Notes: generated from the sequence alone by a model not told the origin. Positions 1-7,778 are shown, numbered from the stretch's first letter. The stretch is 21,693 nucleotides of DNA from Marinilabiliaceae bacterium UBA5213 (GCA_002412555.1 DHVH01000143.1:1-21693), one strand, 5' to 3'. Numbers and translations are program-made.

Positions 1-217
1 AATTACGGGGAACAATGGGACTACCCGAGTTGGAAATTTTAAAATACCGCACCTGCTTATATTTCCCGCATAACTCTTTGAGGGCTTCACCGGGCGTACC
101 ATCATCCACCACTATCACTTCAAAATCACGATAAATCTGTCCATTTAGACTATCCAGTGTTCTTTTGAGGTAATCCGGTCGATTATAGGTGGGCACAATA
201 ACAGAAACGGTAGGCAT
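1..217 (-). CDS. Glycosyltransferase family 2, N-terminal fragment (runs off the window)
   Basis: The first 72 codons are visible. The protein starts MPTVSVIVPTYNRPDYL and continues with DFEVIVVDDGTPGEAL, the classic GT-A opening: a beta strand, the TYNRP nucleotide-binding turn, and the DD pair that contacts the nucleotide sugar. The family transfers a sugar from an activated donor to a growing lipid-linked glycan at the cytoplasmic face of the membrane. The ATG at 217 is the only sensible start, since the conserved strand begins three residues later. It is the last visible gene of the minus-strand polysaccharide operon, 57 bases after the preceding glycosyltransferase. Donor and acceptor cannot be told from this fragment. 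Family assignment is firm, specificity unknown. Confidence 0.9.
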   Translation of the reverse strand, partial: MPTVSVIVPTYNRPDYLKRTLDSLNGQIYRDFEVIVVDDGTPGEALKELCGKYKQVRYFKISNSGSPIVPRN

Positions 218-274
218 ACTTAAAAAAGTCGTTAAATATTTTTCAGGTGAAAACTATAAGTGCTTCGTATCAAT

Positions 275-1201
275 TTATGCGCTTTTCAGTTTTAAGCGCA
301 ATAAGCGCTTCAAAAGTCTATACTCCCGGGTAATAACAAAGGCCTTCCATATTAAGCCCTGAAATTCCTTCACGCCGTCTTCGTAAGCATTGATGGCATC
401 CTTGCCAATTTTATTCCATATTATCTTATCATAATCGCTGCTTATACCCAAATATTTAGGTAGAATTCGAAAATGACCCTGCCAATAACCCAAGCCCTTT
501 TTCATCTCTGCACTACCGCTATGCCGTCGATACCTACTCACCAGATTATCCTGAAATGCGATGCCTTGCTTCAGGGCAATACGCATAAACATATCCCAGT
601 CTTCAGCAAAGAGATTCTCATCAAACCCTCCCAAATCATTTAAAACACGCGTAACGTAAAAGCCTGATGCAGTAGGAATAAAACAACCAAAGGTCACCAA
701 TTCGGGAAAGATAAAGCCTGAAGGCATCTCGTTGTTGGGGAACAACTTTTTACGGTCATTGATGATGGATGACCGAAGCAAATTATCATCATTGTCAATC
801 CATTCAATATCTCCATATAAAAATCCCGGCTGCCAGTTAAGGCTCTCCATGTAAGTTACCTGACTTTCAATTTTATGCGGTAGCATAATATCATCGCAGG
901 GCCATGGATGAAAGTATTTGGTTTTACAGAGGGACAAGGCGTGGTTCATGGTACTGGTGATGCCCTGGTTCTGCTCATGAACGATAAGCGTAGCAGGGCG
1001 GCCATTTTCTTCCAGCCATTCTTGTATGAGCTCCACAGAATTATCGGTACTGCAGTCGTCGATGATGTAGAAATGACTGGGCCGCCAGGTCTGCTCCATG
1101 ATGCTATCAAGTGTTTTACGTAAAAAACGACTTTGATTATAGCATAGAGCAATCACTGTTACCAGTTCATCACATCTGTTGGTTGAAGTATTGTCAGACA
1201 T
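275..1201 (-). CDS. Glycosyltransferase family 2
   Basis: Predicted 308-residue GT-A glycosyltransferase. Visible motifs are VTVIALCYNQSRFL (about 14-27), IIDDCSTDNS (46-55), the metal-binding PCDD (101-104), FAEDWDMFMRIAL (198-210) with its acidic catalytic region, and RYRRHSGS (223-230). These are the usual order and spacing for family 2. The frame is open upstream to 1255, but those 18 codons would overlap the preceding aminotransferase by 47 bases. I chose the ATG at 1201 (MSDNTSTN), which has AGAAAG a few bases upstream and leaves a 7-base gap after the aminotransferase stop. It probably adds a sugar to the repeat unit whose amino sugar is made by the neighbouring genes; the linkage and donor are not readable. 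Confidence 0.9.
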   Translation of the reverse strand: MSDNTSTNRCDELVTVIALCYNQSRFLRKTLDSIMEQTWRPSHFYIIDDCSTDNSVELIQEWLEENGRPATLIVHEQNQGITSTMNHALSLCKTKYFHPWPCDDIMLPHKIESQVTYMESLNWQPGFLYGDIEWIDNDDNLLRSSIINDRKKLFPNNEMPSGFIFPELVTFGCFIPTASGFYVTRVLNDLGGFDENLFAEDWDMFMRIALKQGIAFQDNLVSRYRRHSGSAEMKKGLGYWQGHFRILPKYLGISSDYDKIIWNKIGKDAINAYEDGVKEFQGLIWKAFVITREYRLLKRLLRLKLKSA

Positions 1202-1208
1202 TAACTTT

Positions 1209-2315
1209 CTATTTGAATTGGTTGATGACGTCCGCCACATAAGCAATCTCCTCATTGGAGTGGACCGGACTAATAGGGAGGCTCAACTCTTGTTGGTGAA
1301 TTTTTTCTGTTACTGGAAAGGACCAGCCCGACCACTGTCTGAAGGCCTCCTGTTGATGGGGTGGTAATGGGTAATGAATCATGGTCTGCACGCCCTTCTC
1401 CAGCAAATACTGCTGAAGAGCATCCCTACGCGGATGCAATATGGCAAAGAGGTGATAGACATGCGTGGCATAAGTGGCCTCAAATGGAAGAATCACTTCC
1501 TCATTACGGATAGATGTGCGGTACACATCGGCCAGCTCCCGGCGCCTTTTGTTTTCTTTATCCAATCCCCGCAGCCTGATCCTCAGCCATGCCGCCTGAT
1601 TCTCGTCCAGACGCATATTAAATCCTTCGTATACGTTGTAGTACTTTTTATGGGACCCATAATTGCGCAGCGCCTTAATGGCTTCAGCCAATTCGTTGTC
1701 GTTGGTGCTTACCGCACCGGCATCGCCCAGCGCTCCCAGGTTTTTTCCCGGGTAAAAACTGTGACCCGCTGCATGGCCAAGATTACCCACCATGCGACCA
1801 TCAGAAAGCATCGCGCCGTGCGCCTGGGCAGCATCCTCAACCAGTAATAAGCCATGTTCGTCGGCTATGGAAGCCAACGAATGCATATCTGCCAACTGAC
1901 CATACAAATGAACGGCCAGTATAGCCTTGGTTTTTTTAGTAATGTGCGCCTTAACCAAATCCGGATTCAAGTTGAAAGTATGGGCATCGGGCTCTACCAA
2001 AACCGGTTTCAACCGGCTTTGGGTGACCGCCAAAATGGATGCAATGTAGGTGTTGGCAGGAACGATCACCTCATCCCCTTCCATCAATTGTCCCAAGGCC
2101 TTATAACCTTCAAAAATAAGGCGCAAAGCATCCAGTCCGTTACTCACACCCAGGCAATGACTGGTGCCACAATAGTGGGCATAATCCTTTTCAAAAGCTT
2201 CCACTTCCTTGCCTAGAATATACCACCCGCCCTCCAAAAACTGGCGTGTAGCAGCCATTATCTGTGGAAAATAGGGTTGATTAACCGCCTTTAAATCCAA
2301 AAATTTTACCTGCAT
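1209..2315 (-). CDS. DegT/DnrJ/EryC1 sugar-nucleotide aminotransferase, FdtB/QdtB-like
   Basis: Full-length 368-residue PLP-dependent aminotransferase. Motifs include GVSNGLDAL (56-64), EGDEVIVPANTY (79-90), VEDAAQAHGA (159-168) with the PLP-contacting Asp161, and HSFYPGKNLGALGDAG (185-200) with Lys191 as the expected Schiff-base lysine. The SFYPGKNLGA block and the start MQVKFLDLKAVN match the FdtB/QdtB type, which convert dTDP-3-keto-6-deoxyhexoses to the 3-amino sugar with glutamate as donor. Its first 10 bases overlap the 3' end of the preceding acyltransferase, suggesting translational coupling. Two 3,4-ketoisomerase-like genes in the same operon supply the expected substrate. Whether the product is the galacto (Fuc3N) or gluco (Qui3N) sugar cannot be decided from sequence alone. 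Confidence 0.9.
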   Translation of the reverse strand: MQVKFLDLKAVNQPYFPQIMAATRQFLEGGWYILGKEVEAFEKDYAHYCGTSHCLGVSNGLDALRLIFEGYKALGQLMEGDEVIVPANTYIASILAVTQSRLKPVLVEPDAHTFNLNPDLVKAHITKKTKAILAVHLYGQLADMHSLASIADEHGLLLVEDAAQAHGAMLSDGRMVGNLGHAAGHSFYPGKNLGALGDAGAVSTNDNELAEAIKALRNYGSHKKYYNVYEGFNMRLDENQAAWLRIRLRGLDKENKRRRELADVYRTSIRNEEVILPFEATYATHVYHLFAILHPRRDALQQYLLEKGVQTMIHYPLPPHQQEAFRQWSGWSFPVTEKIHQQELSLPISPVHSNEEIAYVADVINQFK

Positions 2316-3253
2316 ATATCTTTTCTGTAAAAATCATGACAAAACCCTGCCGCTCCAAAACCTTCCTTGAAAGAGGCCAATCCCACATTCAGTTCCTGCC
2401 CGTTATTATCGGTGGAGGTACCAAAGTTCAAATACCTTTTTGTAGCTCCATATTGCTCCATTAGATGTCCGATGAGAAATTCTGCCGCACACAAATCACG
2501 GCCCTCATCGTTAAAGTGAAGGTACTGGGTATGGATAAAATCGTTATCAATAAACAGCCAGGATCCACCCAAAAAGCGCTCCTCCTGATAGACGGAAATC
2601 GTTTGACAATTGTTGGGAAAACGCTTTTGTAATAACAAAACCTCTTCAGGTGTATGAACGGCAGAAGTCTGGTATTTACTCACCAGATTTTGATTGACCA
2701 GCGCCATGTATTGGTGAACATCGCCTTTTGTATCGAGGCGAAGATTGTTGCGGGTCGACTTGTTAAAGCGATACCGCTTATCCCGCGCAAAGCCGCCATG
2801 GTTCTTTAAGTCAAAATAAAAGGACAAGTCGCGGCGCCACATTTCGTAGCCACTGTTCCATAAGACCCAGGCATCTGCATCATTGGCATGCTTCTCAAAA
2901 ACGAAAGGCTTGTGCTTATATTCAATGCGCTGAAAGGATTGGGCAGCAGCATAGGCTTCCATCTCGCCAAAAAGCGTTTGTAAATCAACAACGGAAAACC
3001 TGTTGCTTAATGCCCATCCACCATAGGTTAGCCCCTGATGCGACCACAAAATGCCGTCCTTTTCATTGGCCGGCAAAACGGCTTTCAGTTTGCCGTTGCA
3101 GTAGGCCATCAGACTATGATCCGTAAACCGGTCGGCATGGTAATCCATAAACCCCCGGTAAAACAAAAACACTCCGTTCCACGCCTCATTTATAAACTGA
3201 TCCCACTCATGGGCTTTATCACTGGAATATCTTACTAACTCAAACTGCATCAT
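2306..3253 (-). CDS. FemAB/GNAT-type acyltransferase of an amino-sugar cluster
   Basis: Predicted 315-residue protein of the FemAB-like acetyltransferase group (double GNAT fold). Recognisable segments are HQGLTYGGW (72-80), RYRFNKSTRNNLR (160-172), YLNFGTSTDNNG (274-285), FKEGFGA (295-301) and HDFYR (306-310). Proteins of this type are frequent beside WxcM/FdtA cupins and DegT aminotransferases in Bacteroidota polysaccharide loci, where they are thought to acylate the amino sugar; that role is inferred from context. Two consecutive ATG codons (3253 and 3250) are possible starts. The 3' end overlaps the FdtB-like gene by 10 bases, and 19 bases separate it from the preceding acyltransferase. 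It is only distantly related to the three FemAB-like paralogs at 9341-12570. Confidence 0.75.
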   Translation of the reverse strand: MMQFELVRYSSDKAHEWDQFINEAWNGVFLFYRGFMDYHADRFTDHSLMAYCNGKLKAVLPANEKDGILWSHQGLTYGGWALSNRFSVVDLQTLFGEMEAYAAAQSFQRIEYKHKPFVFEKHANDADAWVLWNSGYEMWRRDLSFYFDLKNHGGFARDKRYRFNKSTRNNLRLDTKGDVHQYMALVNQNLVSKYQTSAVHTPEEVLLLQKRFPNNCQTISVYQEERFLGGSWLFIDNDFIHTQYLHFNDEGRDLCAAEFLIGHLMEQYGATKRYLNFGTSTDNNGQELNVGLASFKEGFGAAGFCHDFYRKDICR

Positions 3254-3272
3254 TCAATTTCTAGGGTCGATT

Positions 3273-3764
3273 TCAAATCTGACTTTCAATGTCACTCACT
3301 TTCCCAAGCACTTTGGCGGGACAACCGCCGACAATGGAATTTGCTGGAATATCTGAATTAACAAAACTTTTAGGATGAACAAACACCCCATTCCCTATGG
3401 TAACGCCTGCAATAACCATGGTTCCATGCCCAATGAGGCAATCATCACCAATGCTGATAGGTGCTTCCTTAATGGGATATTTTTTCAACATACCCTCACT
3501 GGCCGTTGGTCCTGTATCCACAATAAAATGGCAAAACGAACCAATGCTACAACGCTCCCCTATGCTTAGCTGAGCTGCATAACCATTGATAATGGTATGG
3601 TGTCCGATGCGGGTATCTGCTCCCACTTTCAAAACATTTATAGGACTGCCAAACAGGGTGGTACGCCGCCCCACCTTTACACCATCCCCCAGCCGTGTAT
3701 TATTGAGCGAGGCCGATTCATCCACCTCAACATGACGTCCGGCAATTATATTTGCATGTATCAT
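3273..3764 (-). CDS. Left-handed beta-helix (hexapeptide) acyltransferase, copy 2
   Basis: Predicted 163-residue protein built almost entirely of hexapeptide repeats, for example LGDGVKVGRRTTL (25-37), KVGADTRIGHHTII (46-59), SIGERCSIGSFCHF (67-80) and SIGDDCLIGHGTMVIAGVTI (104-123). It closes with the GGCPAKVLGK cap (146-155) usual in this family. Such trimers move an acetyl or other acyl group from CoA to a sugar; in FdtC/QdtC the target is the 3-amino group of a dTDP sugar. It overlaps the next upstream gene by four bases (ATGA). It aligns without gaps to that gene over about 150 residues, so the pair arose by tandem duplication. It is shorter than most FdtC/QdtC proteins, so the exact substrate is open. 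Confidence 0.85.
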   Translation of the reverse strand: MIHANIIAGRHVEVDESASLNNTRLGDGVKVGRRTTLFGSPINVLKVGADTRIGHHTIINGYAAQLSIGERCSIGSFCHFIVDTGPTASEGMLKKYPIKEAPISIGDDCLIGHGTMVIAGVTIGNGVFVHPKSFVNSDIPANSIVGGCPAKVLGKVSDIESQI

Positions 3765-4264
3765 TCTCCTCTTTCCGTAAGTACTTCCATCGGGTCTATA
3801 GCCCGAATGAAACGTGCAGGGTTACCACCAAAAATAGCAAAATCAGGCACATCCTTATCCACATAGCTATTGGAAGCCACAATGCTGTATTTGCCAATGG
3901 TTACTCCGGGAGCAATCACACTTCCGGAACCAATCCAGCAATGATCACCAATTTTAATAGGTGCTGCCGGTTGGGCAAATAGCCTGTTGACATTAGAACC
4001 GGGTGCCAATCCCCAATCCGACACAATCACATTGTGCTGGCCAATGGATACATGCTCACCCACCTCAATATCCGCCTGAGTCCCCTCCAAAGTCACATAC
4101 ATCCCAAAAATGGTTCCTGAGCCAATTTTTACAATATGTTGATTTCCACCATGAATGGTGCATTCTTTGGCTATCTTAATGTTATTCCCAAAATGCACAT
4201 TGTTAACAGAGGTGGAGGGATGAATGGTGACATTTTCTCCAAAAGATAAATTAGATAAAATCAT
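3761..4264 (-). CDS. Left-handed beta-helix (hexapeptide) acyltransferase, copy 1
   Basis: Predicted 167-residue hexapeptide-repeat protein. Clear coils are HFGNNIKIAKECTI (24-37), KIGSGTIFGMYVTL (46-59), EVGEHVSIGQHNVI (67-80) and KIGDHCWIGSGSVIAPGVTI (104-123), and the end carries FGGNPARFIR (145-154), the typical CoA-side cap. The family acylates hydroxyl or amino groups of sugars with acyl-CoA. Four-base overlaps on both sides (4261-4264 with the aminotransferase, 3761-3764 with copy 2) put it in the middle of a translationally coupled run. It is colinear with copy 2 but differs in the central loop (VSDWGLAPGSN here, IVDTGPTASEG there), where substrate contacts commonly lie, so the two may act on different substrates or positions. 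Confidence 0.85.
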   Translation of the reverse strand: MILSNLSFGENVTIHPSTSVNNVHFGNNIKIAKECTIHGGNQHIVKIGSGTIFGMYVTLEGTQADIEVGEHVSIGQHNVIVSDWGLAPGSNVNRLFAQPAAPIKIGDHCWIGSGSVIAPGVTIGKYSIVASNSYVDKDVPDFAIFGGNPARFIRAIDPMEVLTERGE

Positions 4265-5175
4265 AACAAAAAATCTTTAACCAGAGTCAATAAATAATCA
4301 ATATGACCACGGGTCATATTTTGGTGGCAAGGCAAATAAAAAGCTTCCTCGCCATAAAACACACTGCATTCAATGCCCTCAGTTTGCAAAAAGTGTTTCA
4401 ATCCTTCTAAATCATGTCCTTCTGCTTTAAACAAGAAAGCGCCGGGGACTTCTCCTGCTTCCGGTTCAAAGCGGGGCAAAAATCCAGCGCTTGAAAAAGC
4501 GTCAGACATTTGTTGGTAGACCTCTTTACGTGCCTTTATAATTTGCGCTTTATGCTGATGGTAAAAACCAAAGCACGATTTGTAGTATTTCAACGCTTCC
4601 TCTGAGAGCGTGTTTTTGAAATGTATCTCTTTAGATGAAAAAAGCAGGCCACCGGCCTGCATGGGAAACATTTTTGCCATGCTGAAGATGGCATAATCAT
4701 TTAAGCTTCCTGGCTGAACCCCATTTAGTTCTGAATACATGCTGTAAGCAGCATCTTCAATAATTGGTAATCCCAAAGCCTTAAGCGCTTGCAAATCGCG
4801 GTATACAAAACCAAACTCGTGGTTCACCAAAACAACCGCTGTAGCGTTGCTTTGTTGACGACTCCAACGGCAATATTTTTCAATGGTACGGGTGACACAA
4901 CCGCTGATGTAGCTATTGCCACTTGTGGTAACAATCCATACCTCGTCACCAGACTGTAGGCACAAGCTCTCCAGAATAATATCTAAGGCGCTGGTAGCAC
5001 TCTCGGTAATCGTTACCTTTAGTCCATTCAGTTCTACAACAGGCGATCCATCCGCCTTATAGTTCCGCCAGATATAGTTATTTCTAAACATATCTTCGCA
5101 ACCAAAAGGCGAAATGTTAATGGCGGCCGACCTGAAAGCAGGCGCTTGCTTAATGTACCCGTTCAGAAACTCCAC
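4261..5175 (-). CDS. Short DegT-family PLP aminotransferase
   Basis: Predicted 304-residue member of the DegT/DnrJ/EryC1 group, roughly 60-80 residues shorter than usual. The family core is still readable: TITESATSALDIILESL (55-71), SGDEVWIV (75-82), PIIEDAAYSM (137-146) with PLP-contacting Asp141, and FSMAKMFPMQAGG (164-176) with Lys168 in the Schiff-base position, so it may be catalytic. The probable start is the GTG at 5175; an in-frame TGA lies two codons before it, and the next in-frame ATG (codon 29) would remove residues that look conserved. The GTG start lies 26 bases inside the preceding cupin gene. As a second aminotransferase beside a second ketoisomerase it may make a different amino sugar from the FdtB-like enzyme. 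Substrate unknown. Confidence 0.8.
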   Translation of the reverse strand: MEFLNGYIKQAPAFRSAAINISPFGCEDMFRNNYIWRNYKADGSPVVELNGLKVTITESATSALDIILESLCLQSGDEVWIVTTSGNSYISGCVTRTIEKYCRWSRQQSNATAVVLVNHEFGFVYRDLQALKALGLPIIEDAAYSMYSELNGVQPGSLNDYAIFSMAKMFPMQAGGLLFSSKEIHFKNTLSEEALKYYKSCFGFYHQHKAQIIKARKEVYQQMSDAFSSAGFLPRFEPEAGEVPGAFLFKAEGHDLEGLKHFLQTEGIECSVFYGEEAFYLPCHQNMTRGHIDYLLTLVKDFLL

Positions 5176-5611
5176 GATATTTCAAATAGGCATCATAAGT
5201 TCGAATATAGTCTGACTCATCGTAAGGGTGCGAAGTCAACACCAGACAAATAGAAGCTGAAGAGAAATTCTGTTCACGCGCCCAAATGCCCGGAGGAATG
5301 TGTAAGCCCATAAAAGGCTGATTCAGGAAAAGGGTTTTGCAATGTATGCCATCCTCCACCATCACCTCAAAGCTGCCGCCGGCAGCAATCAAAAACTGAT
5401 GGCACTCCATGTGGGCATGAGCTCCCCGGTTTTCTCCGGCCGGAATATCGTACAGGTAAAATACCCGCTTTACATCAAAAGGCACATCTACCGAATTCTG
5501 CACAGAAGTAATGCGCCCCGAAACCGCGCTGATCTTGGGCAGCTGATAAATATGACAATCAAAAACGGTCGGCAGACCTTTCTTCTCAGTCCCCTTGACA
5601 GAAACGCTCAT
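5150..5611 (-). CDS. WxcM/FdtA-like cupin, probable dTDP-4-keto-6-deoxyhexose 3,4-ketoisomerase (HAH form)
   Basis: Predicted 153-residue single-domain cupin. Residues 45-70 read FDVKRVFYLYDIPAGENRG followed by AHAHMEC, so the paired catalytic-site histidines of FdtA/QdtA are both present (His65 and His67). The later AAGGSFEVMVEDG and GLHIPPGIWA blocks fit the same family. FdtA and QdtA move the keto group of dTDP-4-keto-6-deoxyglucose from C4 to C3, giving the substrate for a 3-aminotransferase. The ATG at 5611 lies 26 bases inside the preceding cupin gene, and the 3' end overlaps the short aminotransferase by 26 bases. Stereochemistry at C4 of the product cannot be read here. Confidence 0.85.
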   Translation of the reverse strand: MSVSVKGTEKKGLPTVFDCHIYQLPKISAVSGRITSVQNSVDVPFDVKRVFYLYDIPAGENRGAHAHMECHQFLIAAGGSFEVMVEDGIHCKTLFLNQPFMGLHIPPGIWAREQNFSSASICLVLTSHPYDESDYIRTYDAYLKYRGVSERVH

Positions 5612-5978
5612 ATTTTCTTATGTATTCATTTTCACTAAATTCACCAGAACTCAAATGCAGGGATAAGGCATTGGTGCTAAAATTTTCCATGTGCCGCCAA
5701 GTCAGCGCCGGCAAATAGAGTCCCTTATATGAGCGGTTAAGATGGTAGTGCCGCTCCCCACCATTTTTGTCCCTGACCACCACATCAAAACTGCCCGAAA
5801 GGGCTACCACTACCTCCTGCTGTGTTTGAAAGGCATGACCACCGCGGGTTTCACCACCAGGCACGTCGTAGGTCCAGTAAACACGTTTAATATCAAAAGG
5901 GAACTGGCGTTGATTTTCCAAAAAAGTAAGGTTTCCTCTGGCATCCAGAATCTTGGGCAGTTCAATCAATTCTTCCAT
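5586..5978 (-). CDS. WxcM/FdtA-like cupin, ketoisomerase-like (HAF variant)
   Basis: Predicted 130-residue cupin. FDIKRVYWTYDVPGGETRGG (28-47) is followed by HAFQTQQE, so the first histidine (His48) is kept while the second position of the usual HxH pair is Phe50. ALSGSFDVVVRD (59-70), GLYLPALTWR (86-95) and NEYIRKYERF complete the family pattern. It may be a 3,4-ketoisomerase with altered chemistry or stereochemistry, or a partner of the HAH copy downstream. Related HAF/HAY-type cupins are, to my recollection, common in Bacteroidota glycan loci, so the change need not mean inactivity. It begins 3 bases after the ABC transporter stop and overlaps the next cupin by 26 bases. Confidence 0.82.
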   Translation of the reverse strand: MEELIELPKILDARGNLTFLENQRQFPFDIKRVYWTYDVPGGETRGGHAFQTQQEVVVALSGSFDVVVRDKNGGERHYHLNRSYKGLYLPALTWRHMENFSTNALSLHLSSGEFSENEYIRKYERFCQGD

Positions 5979-5981
5979 AAG

Positions 5982-7778
5982 TTAAAACTCTTGAAGTTCG
6001 ACCATTTTTCGGAACTTGGGCGACAATTCCTGCAAGGCATGAAAAGTGCCAGAGGCAGCAATCTCGCCATTTTCAAGCAAATATATTTCATCCGCATTGC
6101 GCACCGTTGATAAACGGTGGGCGATAATAACAATGGTATATTTTCCTTTCAAAGCATTGATATTGGCCTGTATAATCCGCTCGTTTTCAGAATCCAACGC
6201 CGAGGTAGCCTCATCCATCAACAACAGGGAACAATCACGGAAAAGTTCCCGGGCTATGGAGATACGCTGCTTTTGACCACCCGAAATGAGGACTCCGTTA
6301 TCCCCCAAAAGAGCGTCTTCCTTATTCGGCATCCGAAGGATGGTATCCGTCAATGCCGTTTTGCCTATGACATCCCAAAATTTCTCAAGATTCTCAGGCG
6401 TTTTCTCCATCCCAAATGATACATTGTTAAATACCGTATCATTAAAAACAACTGGTTCTTGAGTAATGTAACCAATCATGCGGCGAAAACTTCTAACCCG
6501 TTTAGGCGTTAACTCTACACCGTCAATCAGTAGTTGTCCCTCATTAGGAATAAGCAACCCAGCCAACATGTTCACCAAGGTTGTTTTTCCCGAGCCACTT
6601 TCACCCACAAAGGCAATGGTTTTATTTTTTTCAATACTTAAAGAGATGCCGTTTAAAACTGGTCGGGGGTCACTGTCGTAAGCAAATTTGACATTACTAA
6701 ACCTTATCTCCTTTGCCAACGAAGGAATGTCTTCCTGCAGACGACTTTCCACCTTCTCCTCAAATTCATTATAGAGTTCCCGTACGGTATGAATACCTCC
6801 GGAACTAACCAAAAATCCCTGCCAGGAATTTTGCAGAGAAAGAAGACTGGTAAGGGAACGGTAAAAGAAAACCAAAATAAGGGCGATGCTGAACATCGAC
6901 ACCTCAAACAAGACAACCTGCACAAAAATAACAGCTGCAACAATTCCAATAGTTACGGGCTCACGCAGAGCGCCTGAGATGGCGTTCAATTTTCCCATTT
7001 TCATGGTTAAATCCTCCACCTCATTTACCAAGCCCACCAATTTTACCCGATACTTGGCTATCAAATCAGTTGCCTTTAAGTATTTATAATTCCAAACAGA
7101 TTCAAGCACTTTTGATTGCAACCCATTACCGATGTACGATTGCATAAGTGATGAGGTCTCCACCTTTTTATTAATGTACCGATATATTAAGCCGCTAAGT
7201 AAACCTGCCAGGGTGATGAGCAAAGCAAACCTGAAATTGGCCACAAATGCTAAAACCAAATAACCCGTTAAAGTTATAGCGGCCTGAAGTGTGCTCAAAT
7301 AAGAGAGTAAAGCACCTCCTGCCTTACCAATTTCCGCAGTAATAACATTTTGAATGCGGCCTAAATCAATATTCACAAAGGCCGGATAAGAAATATTGCA
7401 CAGTCCGTTTACCAATTGCATGCGCATCTGCTTCATGAATCTCACCCGTATCTGGGTCGAAAAATAGAGACTAACAAACGCAACCATACCCTTAAAAGCA
7501 AACATGATGATCATGAATAAAAGAATGCCCCCTATTGATATGCTCAAACCAATATAGTTGAAAAAATCAATTACAAAACCAAGTTTACCCAAATCAGCCG
7601 CTGCAGCATCTCCCGACTCGGCCACCTGAAACAATGGAATAAACAAAGCCAGGCCCAAACCATCCAGCACAGCAACAAAAGCACTTAACCCTAATAATAC
7701 AGGAATACGCCATTTAAGACGCTGATAATAAAAGATTAAATATTTTATCTGACTTATCTCCTTAAAATACTTTAGCAT
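5982..7778 (-). CDS. ABC transporter, fused permease and ATPase (MsbA/PglK-like glycan or lipid exporter)
   Basis: Predicted 598-residue half-transporter. The N-terminal 330 residues hold about six hydrophobic membrane segments (around 26-50, 83-106, 155-182, 184-200, 276-295 and 297-310). The ATPase domain follows, with Walker A GESGSGKTT (392-400), Q-loop Gln440, signature ISGGQ (498-502), Walker B LLLMDE (518-523) and switch His554. Homodimers of this class flip lipid-linked oligosaccharides or lipid A across the inner membrane. As first gene of a glycan operon, 3 bases before the cupins, it most likely exports the lipid-linked product made here, like Campylobacter PglK. The 5' side is a 370-base divergent intergenic region, so the operon promoter probably lies there, although I could not pick one. 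Exact substrate unknown. Confidence 0.9.
   Translation of the reverse strand: MLKYFKEISQIKYLIFYYQRLKWRIPVLLGLSAFVAVLDGLGLALFIPLFQVAESGDAAAADLGKLGFVIDFFNYIGLSISIGGILLFMIIMFAFKGMVAFVSLYFSTQIRVRFMKQMRMQLVNGLCNISYPAFVNIDLGRIQNVITAEIGKAGGALLSYLSTLQAAITLTGYLVLAFVANFRFALLITLAGLLSGLIYRYINKKVETSSLMQSYIGNGLQSKVLESVWNYKYLKATDLIAKYRVKLVGLVNEVEDLTMKMGKLNAISGALREPVTIGIVAAVIFVQVVLFEVSMFSIALILVFFYRSLTSLLSLQNSWQGFLVSSGGIHTVRELYNEFEEKVESRLQEDIPSLAKEIRFSNVKFAYDSDPRPVLNGISLSIEKNKTIAFVGESGSGKTTLVNMLAGLLIPNEGQLLIDGVELTPKRVRSFRRMIGYITQEPVVFNDTVFNNVSFGMEKTPENLEKFWDVIGKTALTDTILRMPNKEDALLGDNGVLISGGQKQRISIARELFRDCSLLLMDEATSALDSENERIIQANINALKGKYTIVIIAHRLSTVRNADEIYLLENGEIAASGTFHALQELSPKFRKMVELQEF

Noticed and set aside
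1202..1255. Longer N-terminus for the second glycosyltransferase
   Set aside because: It would overlap the aminotransferase gene by 47 bases and adds residues (MRRLLMWRTSS) unlike a GT2 start; the ATG at 1201 has better spacing.
1374..2216. Long plus-strand open frames opposite the FdtB-like aminotransferase
   Set aside because: They are antisense to a well-conserved gene with intact catalytic motifs; no domain is recognisable in them.
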